The position numbers were made by a program, and so were the translations under genes. The notes below the pieces were generated by a model. It was not told the origin of the DNA and did not search any database. It saw nothing but the letters and a program-made list of their open reading frames with translations. From Bacteroidales bacterium (lineage in GTDB: Bacteria; Bacteroidota; Bacteroidia; Bacteroidales; Muribaculaceae): 29,102 nucleotides of DNA. Of this stretch, positions 8,438 to 16,827 are shown piece after piece. The stretch covers positions 1 to 29,102 of the forward strand of contig SFMJ01000003.1 of NCBI GenBank assembly GCA_004553095.1, in the 5' to 3' direction. Position 1 is the first letter of the stretch; each line of letters opens with the position of its first letter.

Positions 8438-8494
8438 TTTTCATTTAATAGTTAATAGATATTAGATAATAGATAACATCATAACAACTCAGGC

Positions 8495-11400
8495 ATGATC
8501 CAAGGGGAGAAGAAATACTTGTGGGCTGAGCCGATAGTGGCATGGGGGTCATTTGCGATCCTCCTCACGCTCTATTGGCTGACAGTAGCCCCTACCGTCT
8601 CTTATTGGGACTGTCCGGAATATGTCACGGCGGCATATCTTCTGGAGGTGGGTCATCCTCCCGGCAATCCTACATGGATGTTGGTGGAGCGTATCGTTAC
8701 CATGTTTGCCCCCTCGCCGGAATATGCCGCCTTGGCGGTGAATCTCTCCTCGGGACTATTCACAGCCTTCGCAGCCTTCTTCTTGGCGAAGACTTTCTTC
8801 CGGGTCGGGCTTTGGGTCTTGCTCAAGTTGCCGCGACGCCATATCCCGGCACCCTTGGCAGCAGCCGGTGGAGCCCTGGTCGGCACCATGGCATTCGGAC
8901 TTTGCGACTCGATATGGTATTCTGCTGTAGAGGCGGAAGTATATGCCATGTCGATCTTTATGACCTCGCTCTGTCTCTGGCTGATGGCGAAATGGGCAGG
9001 CACGAGTCGGCGAGACGATTCCTGGCGACTCTTGGTCTTGATAGCCTACATTTTCGGGCTTAGCATCGGCATCCATCAGCTCAACCTGCTCTGCATCCCG
9101 GCATTGGCGATGATTTGGGCAGTGAGACGCGGCATCCGCACCACCGGCAAGTTGGTAGTAATCTTCCTGTTGTCGCTGATTATTGTGGCATGCCTACTTG
9201 TCGGCATGATGCCCTCATCGATCGCGTTGGCATCATGGTTTGAGTTGATAGCCGTCAATCGCTTCGGGTTGCCGCACCTCAGCGGTGTGGTGATCTATCT
9301 GCTGACACTCGGCGCATCTCTGATGATAGCCGTTACGGCATGCTCACGCTCCAAGAGCCGCATAGTGATGGGGATGGCTTGCTATCCCGCCATATTCCTG
9401 TCGGGGATATTCATCATCTCCGAGCATTATCTGATCGGGGCCATCGTCTCAGCGGGAGTTGCCGCGCTGTTGGTATCGGGCTCCAACTTCAAGGTGAGAC
9501 GACTATATCTCTCGATATGGATGCTCACCATGCTCCTGACCGGATATGCTTCATACGCTCTGATACCGATAAGAGGGGGCATCCCGGCTCCACCCAACGC
9601 GATGATGCCCGGCAATCCCTTCTCATTTGCCGCCTACCAGAGCCGCGAAGTATATGGTTCAAAACCACTGCTATATGGTGAGACGCCCTATAGCCGTCCT
9701 CTTCTGCATGAAGAGAAAGACTCGACCGGGAAATATGTATATAAATATTTCGAGATCGACTATTATCACAACGAATATGTGCCGATCGAAGAGGATGGCA
9801 AATTGAAGTCCTCGATCCGCGGATTGAGCGCCAAAGACTCACTGCTCAACCGTAAATATATCGCACGGGGCAAAGATGCCTACATCGTGAAGGGGATGAA
9901 GAAGCGCCAGGTCAAGACGCCGGAACAGAGTATGTGGTTTCCGCGCATCACGGGAAGTCGTCCCTTCGACATCAGGTCCTATTCCGATTGGATCGGCATG
10001 GACACGACTACCATGGAGCGAGTCAAAGTGTCGGAAGCTATCGACTCGGCAGGCCATTATGTCACCAAGATGGGAGCGGATGGTAAGCGTCGAGAGGCTA
10101 CAGGCTATCGTCCCACCTACCTTCAGAACGCAGAATGGTTCCTGACCTACCAGACAGCATATATGTATTGGCGCTATCTGCTGTGGAATTTCAGCGGGCG
10201 ACAGAACGACCGTCCGGCACAGGGCGAAGTGCAGCATGGCAATTTCATCACCGGTTATGATGCACTCGACAATATGATGCTCGGGGCGGAAGACAGGCTA
10301 CCCGCCGTGGCAGGCAAGGAAAACAAAGGGCGCAACGAATATTATCTGTTGCCACTGATCTTGGGCATCATAGGCATAATCTGGCTGTTGACCCACCGCC
10401 GGCGAGGCATCCAGACCTGTGCCATCACGGCTATCCTCTTCGTGATGAGCGGCTTGGCGATAACCGTCTATCTCAATCAGGGGCCTGGAGAGCCTCGCGA
10501 GCGCGACTATTCCTTCTTGGGATCATACTTGGCATATTGCGTTTGGATAGGTTTTGGAGCGATAATGTTGGCACGTCGCACGCGAAGTGTGTGGGGTTTT
10601 GCCATCCCTCTTGCCGTGGTGGCATGGATGGGCATCGAGAACTATGGCGATCATGACCGTTCGGGGCGCTATGCCGCACGCAACAATGCCATAAGCCTCT
10701 TGGAAGCCGCCGAACCGGATGCCATCATCTTCGTGTCGGGCGACAATCATACCTTCCCGCTATGGTATGCACAGGAGGTGGAGGGAATACGCCGCGATGT
10801 GAGGGTGATCAATCTCTCCTATCTCACCATGCCTCGATATGCCGCCAATATGATGCAGGAATGGCGCGACTCCAAGGGTGTACCCACCACGCTGACCCGA
10901 GGCGATATCATCTGGGATGCCTATCGACGCATGTCAATGCCCAAGCACTCGAAAGACACTCTCGATGCCGTAGAGATGTTGCGTCGTGTTCGAAAGGGTG
11001 TCGAAGGAGATCTCCCCTGCCGATATGTTCGGCTGAAGGTGAGTCCTGACTCGACAGTGGTGTTTGACCTTGTAGCAGTGACCAAAGATGGCAAACATAT
11101 CGACTTCAACGACTTGATGATGCTTGACATTGTAGCCACCAACGCCGCATCTGCCACACCGCGACCCATCTACTGGATAGAAGCCTTGCCGACAAGGATG
11201 CGTATCGGCATGACTCCCTATACCACGAAGTGGCTCTATGGCTATCGTTATGGATTGATGCCGGAACAGAGAGTAGACTCCCTGCTTCTCGCAGCGGCAG
11301 ACAAAGTATTGCCACCCAACCCTATAGGCCGAGAAGTATATATGGACTATGCCCCATCACAGCAGACAGCCATCATGAGAGGGGCATTGGTGTCGGCAGG

Positions 11401-11725
11401 AGATCGGCTCTTGGCACATGGCGACCTGGCCGGGGCGATGAAGATGGCGGACAAAGCCGACATCGATATGGGACACTGCCCCGACAGTTATATGCCGGTG
11501 AAGATGTCAGACAGCACATATATAGTGAAGCGAGAACTGGGAAGATTGCTACTCAATTGCGCCGACACCCTCGAGCGTCGAGGGGGAGACAATGGCAAGA
11601 TAGCAGACTTGCGCGAACGAGGTCGGCGGCACATCGAGTCACAAGAAGCCCTCAGCCGGGGATGGCAGGAATATCGTCGCCACCTTCCCAAGCGTCTGCG
11701 CAACAAGATGGCACCCACCTATTAG
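8495..11725 (+). CDS. DUF2723 large membrane protein, GT-C-like
   Basis: A 1076-residue protein. Residues 15 to about 370 hold many membrane helices and the N-terminal DUF2723 signature: SYWDCPEYVTAAY, with Asp39 and Glu42, and GHPPGNP (53-59). Further hydrophobic segments occur around residues 620-720, including the conserved GEPRERDYSFLGSYL, and then a large soluble C-terminal region containing FVSGDNHTFPLWYAQ. The acidic pair in the first extracytoplasmic loop and the overall layout resemble GT-C enzymes that use lipid-linked sugars, such as protein O-mannosyltransferases, and the preceding fcl supports a glycosylation role. The family is typical of Bacteroidetes. The reaction is inferred from fold resemblance only. 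Confidence 0.85.
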   Translation: MIQGEKKYLWAEPIVAWGSFAILLTLYWLTVAPTVSYWDCPEYVTAAYLLEVGHPPGNPTWMLVERIVTMFAPSPEYAALAVNLSSGLFTAFAAFFLAKTFFRVGLWVLLKLPRRHIPAPLAAAGGALVGTMAFGLCDSIWYSAVEAEVYAMSIFMTSLCLWLMAKWAGTSRRDDSWRLLVLIAYIFGLSIGIHQLNLLCIPALAMIWAVRRGIRTTGKLVVIFLLSLIIVACLLVGMMPSSIALASWFELIAVNRFGLPHLSGVVIYLLTLGASLMIAVTACSRSKSRIVMGMACYPAIFLSGIFIISEHYLIGAIVSAGVAALLVSGSNFKVRRLYLSIWMLTMLLTGYASYALIPIRGGIPAPPNAMMPGNPFSFAAYQSREVYGSKPLLYGETPYSRPLLHEEKDSTGKYVYKYFEIDYYHNEYVPIEEDGKLKSSIRGLSAKDSLLNRKYIARGKDAYIVKGMKKRQVKTPEQSMWFPRITGSRPFDIRSYSDWIGMDTTTMERVKVSEAIDSAGHYVTKMGADGKRREATGYRPTYLQNAEWFLTYQTAYMYWRYLLWNFSGRQNDRPAQGEVQHGNFITGYDALDNMMLGAEDRLPAVAGKENKGRNEYYLLPLILGIIGIIWLLTHRRRGIQTCAITAILFVMSGLAITVYLNQGPGEPRERDYSFLGSYLAYCVWIGFGAIMLARRTRSVWGFAIPLAVVAWMGIENYGDHDRSGRYAARNNAISLLEAAEPDAIIFVSGDNHTFPLWYAQEVEGIRRDVRVINLSYLTMPRYAANMMQEWRDSKGVPTTLTRGDIIWDAYRRMSMPKHSKDTLDAVEMLRRVRKGVEGDLPCRYVRLKVSPDSTVVFDLVAVTKDGKHIDFNDLMMLDIVATNAASATPRPIYWIEALPTRMRIGMTPYTTKWLYGYRYGLMPEQRVDSLLLAAADKVLPPNPIGREVYMDYAPSQQTAIMRGALVSAGDRLLAHGDLAGAMKMADKADIDMGHCPDSYMPVKMSDSTYIVKRELGRLLLNCADTLERRGGDNGKIADLRERGRRHIESQEALSRGWQEYRRHLPKRLRNKMAPTY

Positions 11726-11750
11726 TCTTATCAGTCTTATTAGTCTTATC
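11724..11750 (+). repeat. Three tandem 9-base repeats (AGTCTTATY)
   Basis: Three head-to-tail copies of AGTCTTATC/T begin within the stop codon of the DUF2723 gene (11724-11732, 11733-11741, 11742-11750), followed by a partial copy AGTTAAG. The repeat is outside coding sequence apart from the stop codon. It may be a slippage-prone spacer; no function is evident. Confidence 0.7.
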
Positions 11751-11774
11751 AGTTAAGAGCCTTATTATCATCAA

Positions 11775-11810
11775 AATAGAGGGCTGTAGCGATTGCCACA
11801 GCCCTCTATT
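11775..11810. terminator. Bidirectional hairpin terminator between convergent genes
   Basis: A perfect 13-bp stem (11775-11787 paired with 11798-11810) with a 10-base loop lies between the end of the DUF2723 gene (plus) and the end of the GH31 gene (minus). The stem core is AGAGGGCTGT / ACAGCCCTCT, with A/T pairs at its base. There is only a short T-rich stretch after it on either strand, but its position between two convergent stops makes a shared terminator the natural reading. Confidence 0.75.
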
Positions 11811-11829
11811 ATTGTCTAAAAGAATATGA

Positions 11830-14223
11830 TCAGAGGATAGTGATGGAGAGGGGGCGGTAGTCGAAGGTGACGGGGAGGGTGAGTGTGCGAGAGGTGGCGT
11901 TATATTTCCACTCCTTGCATACTGTGCCATTGACTGTCACTTTCGTCGGACGTGCCACTCCCGGGATCTCCATAGTGAATTGACGCGAAGTCGGCATACC
12001 CTTATACGATCCCTCGGAGGCTATGTTGATGTCGAGTTGCTTACCTTGAGGATTGGCGCTGAAGGTGATGAGTTGATACTCGCCATCGGCCAGAGATGTC
12101 GGACTCTTGCGGTCGTCGTCGAAGAGTGTATAAGAAGATTCTGTCTTACCGGGGAAATACTTCACGGTGAGATATTTAGGATCATACTGTTCGACATTCT
12201 GCGGATCGAGCATATACTGTGGTATGAAACTACCGGCCTTAACGAACATCGGGAGAGTTTCCAACGGAGCAGCCACCGTAGCGGTAGAGCCGCCGACGTA
12301 AGAGAGTTTGGGGTTATTCCAATTGATCCAGGTATCGCCGGCGGGGAAAACCACCTTGCGAGAGCGAGCACCCTTCTTCATAACGGGAGCCACCATGACA
12401 TTTTCACCCCAGAGATACTGGTCGCTGATGTTGGCATCGACCGTACCCGGCTCGGCATAGAAATTGAGGGGACGAGCCAAGGGGAGCCCCTCGGCAGTAT
12501 TCTCGTAAGCCAACGTATAGTTATAAGGGAGCCACTGATAGCGTTGTTTCACGAAATTCTTGATGATAGCATCTTGCGCCGGATAGTGATAAGGCTCAGG
12601 TTTGAGCTGGGCGTGAGTGCGGAGCATCGGAGAGAAGGTTCCCATCTGGAGCCAGCGTACATAGAGTTCAGGCTGATAAGGGTCGGCGGGATCGACAGCA
12701 AAACCGCCGACATCGGAGCCCATATACCCGAGACCGGAGAGTCCGGCGCTGAGCATCAGGTTGATTTGCGGCTCGAGGCCACCCCAGCTTCGCGACACGT
12801 CGGTGGTCCAGGGGAAGACGCTATATCGTTGGAGGCCGGCAGTACCGCCGCGCATCATCAATAGAGGGCGCATCTCGGGATAATCTGCGCGAAGGCCATC
12901 ATAGATAGTCTTCGACCAGATATTTCCATAGACATTGTGGAACTGCGAAGCGGTCTCACCATTGGCATGGCGGATGGTGAGAGGATGCACTTCCGGCTCG
13001 CCGAGGTCACCCCACCAACCGGACACGCCGTCAGCGGTGAGGGTCTTAAGACGATTCCAGAGCCAAGCGCGAGTCATCGGATTGGAGATATCGATCATAC
13101 CGGCATCCCCCACCCACGTGGTGACATCATGAGTTTTACCCTCCGAATCCTTGGCGAGCATACCCGCCTCAGAGAGGTAGTTATAATTATCGATAGCACC
13201 CTTCTTATTAACGTATGGCTGAGAGATCAGCACCGTGTGCACGCCCATATTTTTGAGGGAATCGAGCATACGGCGATGGTCGGGGAATTGCTTTTTGCTC
13301 CACTCGAGACGTCCCATATCGGTTTCGACGCCATACCAATAGAGGTCCAGCACAATACCATCCACCGGATAGCCTCGTTGCTTGAGCGAGTCGATAGCAC
13401 CGAGAGTTTCCTGCTCATTGTGATAGCCATAACGAGAGGTGATATAGCCGAGAGCCCAGAGAGGGGGAAGTTGCTGACGGCCGGTGAGGAGGGTGTAATT
13501 GGAGACTACTCCCGGGAGCGAGCCATTGCCATTGACGAAATAATAAGAGAGGAGTTTGGGCGTATCGGAGGTATATTTGATCTCGTTATAGCCCAAATAG
13601 AGGTCAGCCTTATTATAATCATCGATCAGCACGCCATAACCGGCATCAGAAGCGAACCAAGGCATGGTGATGCCCATCTGGGAGATGCGTGGGTCAGTTC
13701 CGGTGTAGCCATAATTTTGGCGGTTGAACATCACGAGTGTATCACCGTTGAGGCGGAGATGATGACCACGTTCGCCGGCGCCATAGAAATTTTGGGCTCT
13801 ACCATTGAAGAAAGAAATTCTCTTGGTTTTGGCGACATTATTGACCCCCTCCTTCTCGATCAAGATAGTATCCCCCTTGGCAGAGAAGAAAGAGACTTTG
13901 CCGGAGGCACGATCGACCTTTACAATAGTAGAGGCAGATCGGAAAATCACCTCTCGAGGAGAAGCCGACCAAGAGACACCCTCGAGCGAGGAGGGTAGGA
14001 TGGCACTCTGCGAAGCCGGCAGAGTGCAAGTGCGCATACTAAGGGGCACGCGAGACACCTTGAAGATATCGGGCGAGATCGGGGTCACTACCACCGTGCC
14101 GGTAGTAGTGCCGATCAGGGTCGAATTGCCGGAAGTCGACAAAGCATGAGGAGCCGGCATTGTAGCAGCGAAAGATGCCAATGAAAGGCATAACGCGCAC
14201 AACGACATAAATATAGACTTCAT
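11830..14223 (-). CDS. Glycoside hydrolase family 31, secreted alpha-glucosidase-type
   Basis: A 797-residue secreted enzyme cleaving alpha-linked glucosides or xylosides. It begins with a signal peptide (MKSIFMSLCALCLSLASFAA). Residues about 30-230 form the N-terminal beta-sandwich seen in GH31, and about 250-590 the catalytic barrel. The nucleophile motif reads WWGDLGEPE (Asp406), and the general acid is probably Asp475 in PWTTDVSRSWGGL; the family marker SDVGGF follows at 503-508. The C-terminal part matches the DUF5110-type beta domain. Both catalytic residues are present, so it should be active. It lies 56 bases downstream of the saccharopine-dehydrogenase-family gene on the same strand and may share its transcript. 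No SusC/SusD or other polysaccharide-locus genes are adjacent. Specificity is not determinable by eye. Confidence 0.9.
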   Translation of the reverse strand: MKSIFMSLCALCLSLASFAATMPAPHALSTSGNSTLIGTTTGTVVVTPISPDIFKVSRVPLSMRTCTLPASQSAILPSSLEGVSWSASPREVIFRSASTIVKVDRASGKVSFFSAKGDTILIEKEGVNNVAKTKRISFFNGRAQNFYGAGERGHHLRLNGDTLVMFNRQNYGYTGTDPRISQMGITMPWFASDAGYGVLIDDYNKADLYLGYNEIKYTSDTPKLLSYYFVNGNGSLPGVVSNYTLLTGRQQLPPLWALGYITSRYGYHNEQETLGAIDSLKQRGYPVDGIVLDLYWYGVETDMGRLEWSKKQFPDHRRMLDSLKNMGVHTVLISQPYVNKKGAIDNYNYLSEAGMLAKDSEGKTHDVTTWVGDAGMIDISNPMTRAWLWNRLKTLTADGVSGWWGDLGEPEVHPLTIRHANGETASQFHNVYGNIWSKTIYDGLRADYPEMRPLLMMRGGTAGLQRYSVFPWTTDVSRSWGGLEPQINLMLSAGLSGLGYMGSDVGGFAVDPADPYQPELYVRWLQMGTFSPMLRTHAQLKPEPYHYPAQDAIIKNFVKQRYQWLPYNYTLAYENTAEGLPLARPLNFYAEPGTVDANISDQYLWGENVMVAPVMKKGARSRKVVFPAGDTWINWNNPKLSYVGGSTATVAAPLETLPMFVKAGSFIPQYMLDPQNVEQYDPKYLTVKYFPGKTESSYTLFDDDRKSPTSLADGEYQLITFSANPQGKQLDINIASEGSYKGMPTSRQFTMEIPGVARPTKVTVNGTVCKEWKYNATSRTLTLPVTFDYRPLSITIL

Positions 14224-14279
14224 AGAGCTATTTGGTATTAAATAAAAAAGTTAAAAGAAAGATCGGAGTAGGCCGGCGA

Positions 14280-15494
14280 TCAATCGTCGAATTCCAGATC
14301 GCCATCTACAATGACATTCCAGGGGAGTCCCGACACGGCGAGAGTAGCCAAGAAGGGATCGGGGTCGAACTCCTCGACATTATGCACACCCGGCATCACC
14401 CACTTTCCGGTCATGAACATCATGGCACCGACCATGGCCGGCACGCCTGTGGTGTAACTTACGGCCTGAGCGCCGGTCTCCTTGTAGGCAGCCTGGTGAG
14501 AGCAGTTGTTGTAGATGTAATAGGTAGACTTCTTGCCATCCTTATCGAGACCCGAGATGCGGCAACCGATAGAAGTTTCGCCGGTATAATTTTCTCCGAG
14601 CGAACCGGGATCGGGGAGCACCGCTTTGAGGAACTGAATAGGGATGATCTCCATACCCTGATAGATTACGGGGTCTATACGAGCCATGCCGATATCTTGG
14701 ATCACGCGGAGATGAGTCAGATACTCCTGGCCGAAAGTCATCCAGAAGCGAGCACGCTTGATGTCGGGGAAATTGATCACGAGGCTTTCGAGTTCCTCAT
14801 GATAGAGGAGATAACTCTCGCGAGGGCCGATGTTGGGGTAATTGAGAGTGCGGTGGATTTCCAGGTTCTCGGTCTCCACCCACTTACCATCCTGCCAATA
14901 CTTACCCTTCTGAGTGATCTCGCGAATATTGATCTCGGGGTTGAAGTTAGTGGCGAAGGCCTTGCCATGATTTCCGGCATTGCAATCGACGATGTCGAGG
15001 TGAGTCATCTTCGAGAAATGATGTTTGGCGGCGTAAGCGACGAAAATGGCCGAGACACCGGGGTCGAATCCGCAACCGAGGATGGCGGTAAGTCCGGCCT
15101 TCTCGAAGCGTTCGCGGTAAGCCCACTGCCAGGAATACTCGAAATGAGCTTCATCCTTGGGCTCATAGTTGGCAGTATCGAGGTAATTCACCCCACATTC
15201 CAAGCAAGCCTCCATGATGGTGAGGTCCTGGTAAGGGAGTGCAACATTGATCACCAACTCAGGGCGATGACGACGGAAGAGTTCGCACAACTCGGAGACA
15301 TTGTCGGCGTCGACGCGATCGGTAAGGATCGAATTATGGCCGGTGCGTTTAGCCACCCTTTCGGCTATTGCGTCACACTTGGAGAGGGTGCGTGAAGCGA
15401 GTACGATCTCACTAAACACTTCGGGATGTTGGGCGCACTTATGGGCAACTACCGTGCCGACACCTCCGGCGCCAATGATCATGACTTTTCCCAT
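14280..15494 (-). CDS. Saccharopine dehydrogenase family, carboxynorspermidine/carboxyspermidine synthase type
   Basis: A 404-residue cytoplasmic NAD(P)H oxidoreductase with an N-terminal Rossmann loop MIIGAGGVGTVV (GAGGVG at residues 8-13) and the segment EIVLASRTLSKCDAIAERV typical of the carboxynorspermidine synthase branch. Further family signs are LVINVALPYQDLTIMEACL, ILGCGFDPGVSAIFVAYA and VDCNAGNHGKAFATNFNPEINIRE. Enzymes of this branch condense a diamine with aspartate semialdehyde on the way to spermidine or norspermidine; the usual partner decarboxylase is not in this window. Saccharopine reductase activity is the alternative but is less likely in this lineage. It is divergent from tsaE, with overlapping promoters between them. 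Confidence 0.87.
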   Translation of the reverse strand: MGKVMIIGAGGVGTVVAHKCAQHPEVFSEIVLASRTLSKCDAIAERVAKRTGHNSILTDRVDADNVSELCELFRRHRPELVINVALPYQDLTIMEACLECGVNYLDTANYEPKDEAHFEYSWQWAYRERFEKAGLTAILGCGFDPGVSAIFVAYAAKHHFSKMTHLDIVDCNAGNHGKAFATNFNPEINIREITQKGKYWQDGKWVETENLEIHRTLNYPNIGPRESYLLYHEELESLVINFPDIKRARFWMTFGQEYLTHLRVIQDIGMARIDPVIYQGMEIIPIQFLKAVLPDPGSLGENYTGETSIGCRISGLDKDGKKSTYYIYNNCSHQAAYKETGAQAVSYTTGVPAMVGAMMFMTGKWVMPGVHNVEEFDPDPFLATLAVSGLPWNVIVDGDLEFDD

Positions 15495-15576
15495 TTACTG
15501 ATATCAATTTTAATATTAAAAATTCGGGTTGAACATCAAAATAAGCGCATTTTATGCGAATTTCGAAAATTAAGAA

Positions 15577-15584
15577 CAAATTTA
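15577..15584 (-). promoter_or_regulatory. Putative -7 element for the minus-strand saccharopine-dehydrogenase-family gene
   Basis: The minus strand reads TAAATTTG here, a match to TAnnTTTG, about 80 bases before the minus-strand start at 15494. No clear TTTG -33 box was found at 19-21 bases. It lies only 13 bases from an opposite-facing element at 15598-15605. Confidence 0.4.
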
Positions 15585-15597
15585 ATCAAAAAATCGC

Positions 15598-15605
15598 TAA
15601 ATTTG
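15598..15605 (+). promoter_or_regulatory. Putative -7 element for tsaE
   Basis: TAAATTTG on the plus strand matches the Bacteroidetes -7 consensus and would give a leader of about 18 bases before the tsaE ATG at 15629. A -33 box is not evident at the expected place. Confidence 0.45.
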
Positions 15606-15628
15606 CATAATTAAGAGGAATTTTTAAT

Positions 15629-16051
15629 ATGTCGAAGGATATAATCATAGAAACTGAAGCGAAAATAGGCGAGCGAGTCAAGGATATCGTGGCAGCCATC
15701 GCGGGTCGAAATCATGTTGCATTTGACGCGCCGATGGGTGCAGGGAAGACAACGCTTATCGGGGCGATATGCCGCGAGATGGGTGTCGAAGATGATGTCA
15801 ACTCTCCCACTTTCAGCATCATCAATGAATATCGAGCCGGCGACGGAAGGTCTATCTATCACTTTGACTTCTACCGAATCGAGAATGAGTCACAAGGCTT
15901 CGAATTGGGTCTCGAAGATTATTTCGAATCGGGGTCGTTATGTTTGATGGAATGGCCGGAGAATGTAGAGAGTCTGCTTCCCGACGACACACTCTACATC
16001 CGGATAAGAGTCGGGGCTGACGAATCGAGAATAGTAACCATCACTGAATGA
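15629..16051 (+). CDS. tsaE: tRNA threonylcarbamoyladenosine biosynthesis ATPase TsaE
   Basis: A 140-residue P-loop protein of the complex that installs t6A at tRNA position 37. Walker A is APMGAGKTT (residues 34-42), followed by the family motifs SPTFSIINEY (59-68), YHFDFYR (77-83) and LMEWPE (106-111). The length is normal. A short purine-rich AAGAGGA lies about ten bases upstream of ATG 15629. It is the first gene of a plus-strand run, with birA starting eight bases after its stop. TsaB/TsaC/TsaD partners are not in the window. Confidence 0.94.
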   Translation: MSKDIIIETEAKIGERVKDIVAAIAGRNHVAFDAPMGAGKTTLIGAICREMGVEDDVNSPTFSIINEYRAGDGRSIYHFDFYRIENESQGFELGLEDYFESGSLCLMEWPENVESLLPDDTLYIRIRVGADESRIVTITE

Positions 16052-16058
16052 AGAAGAG

Positions 16059-16805
16059 ATGAAATTTCTACTGCTTGAAGAGACAGATTCGACCAATAGC
16101 TATGTGTCGGTGCATGCATCGGAGATTGAGAGCAACACGATGGTGATAGCCAACCATCAGCGTGCCGGCCGAGGACAGCGAGGCAACAGCTGGGAGTCCG
16201 AGCCTGGCAAGAACCTTTTGTTCACGATGCTGATACGGCCTGAGCGGTTTGCACCGCGCCATCAATTTTCGATCAGCGAGGCGACAGCCCTGGCGGTGTG
16301 TGACTTTCTGCGTCGTCAGGGAGTCGAGGCTAAGGTGAAATGGCCCAACGATGTCTATGTGGGCGATCGCAAGATTTGCGGGATACTGATCGAACATTCG
16401 GTGACAAGCGAAGCAATCGAGCACTCGCGCATCGGCGTGGGGCTGAACATCAACCAAGAGGAGTTCGTGAGCGACGCTCCCAATCCGGTGTCATTGCGAC
16501 AGCTCACCGGCGAAGAATATGACATAAGCCGCGTGGCGGCAGCCGTAGGGGCACTGTTAGAGAGCAGATTGGCGACTATCGGCGACGCCTCCGGGCGCGA
16601 AGCGATTCATGCCGAGTTCAAACAAAATCTATGGCGCGGCGACGGCAAGCCCCATACATTCCGGCTCCGCGGCGAGTGTGAGACTTTCGAAGGCGTCATC
16701 GACGATGTCGACCCCTTCGGACCGATCACCATAATCAATCAGACTACAATGACAGCGGCGCAATACGCCTTCAAAGAGGTGGAGTTCGTATTGCCGCAGA
16801 AATAA
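16059..16805 (+). CDS. birA: Biotin--[acetyl-CoA-carboxylase] ligase (no DNA-binding domain)
   Basis: A 248-residue enzyme that activates biotin with ATP and attaches it to the carrier protein of acetyl-CoA carboxylase and related enzymes. The biotinyl-AMP loop reads AGRGQRGNSW (residues 36-45); then KWPNDVYVGDRKICGILIE (about 94-112) with the catalytic Lys in the DRKICGIL segment, and GVGLNIN further on. The N-terminal helix-turn-helix of the E. coli BirA repressor is absent, so this is a ligase-only (class I) form. The C-terminal domain is short but present. It lies between tsaE and a YbhN-like gene and is likely cotranscribed with both. Confidence 0.94.
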   Translation: MKFLLLEETDSTNSYVSVHASEIESNTMVIANHQRAGRGQRGNSWESEPGKNLLFTMLIRPERFAPRHQFSISEATALAVCDFLRRQGVEAKVKWPNDVYVGDRKICGILIEHSVTSEAIEHSRIGVGLNINQEEFVSDAPNPVSLRQLTGEEYDISRVAAAVGALLESRLATIGDASGREAIHAEFKQNLWRGDGKPHTFRLRGECETFEGVIDDVDPFGPITIINQTTMTAAQYAFKEVEFVLPQK

Positions 16806-16827
16806 CCATAAAAGATAATACCTTACG

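Noticed and set aside
12937..13998. A 353-codon plus-strand reading frame opposite the GH31 gene
   Set aside because: It is the antisense shadow of a clear GH31 gene with signal peptide and intact catalytic motifs; its translation has no family resemblance.
14232..15395. A 387-codon plus-strand reading frame opposite the saccharopine-dehydrogenase-family gene
   Set aside because: The minus-strand frame has a Rossmann loop and family motifs throughout. The plus-strand product is unlike any known protein and results from the codon bias of the real gene.
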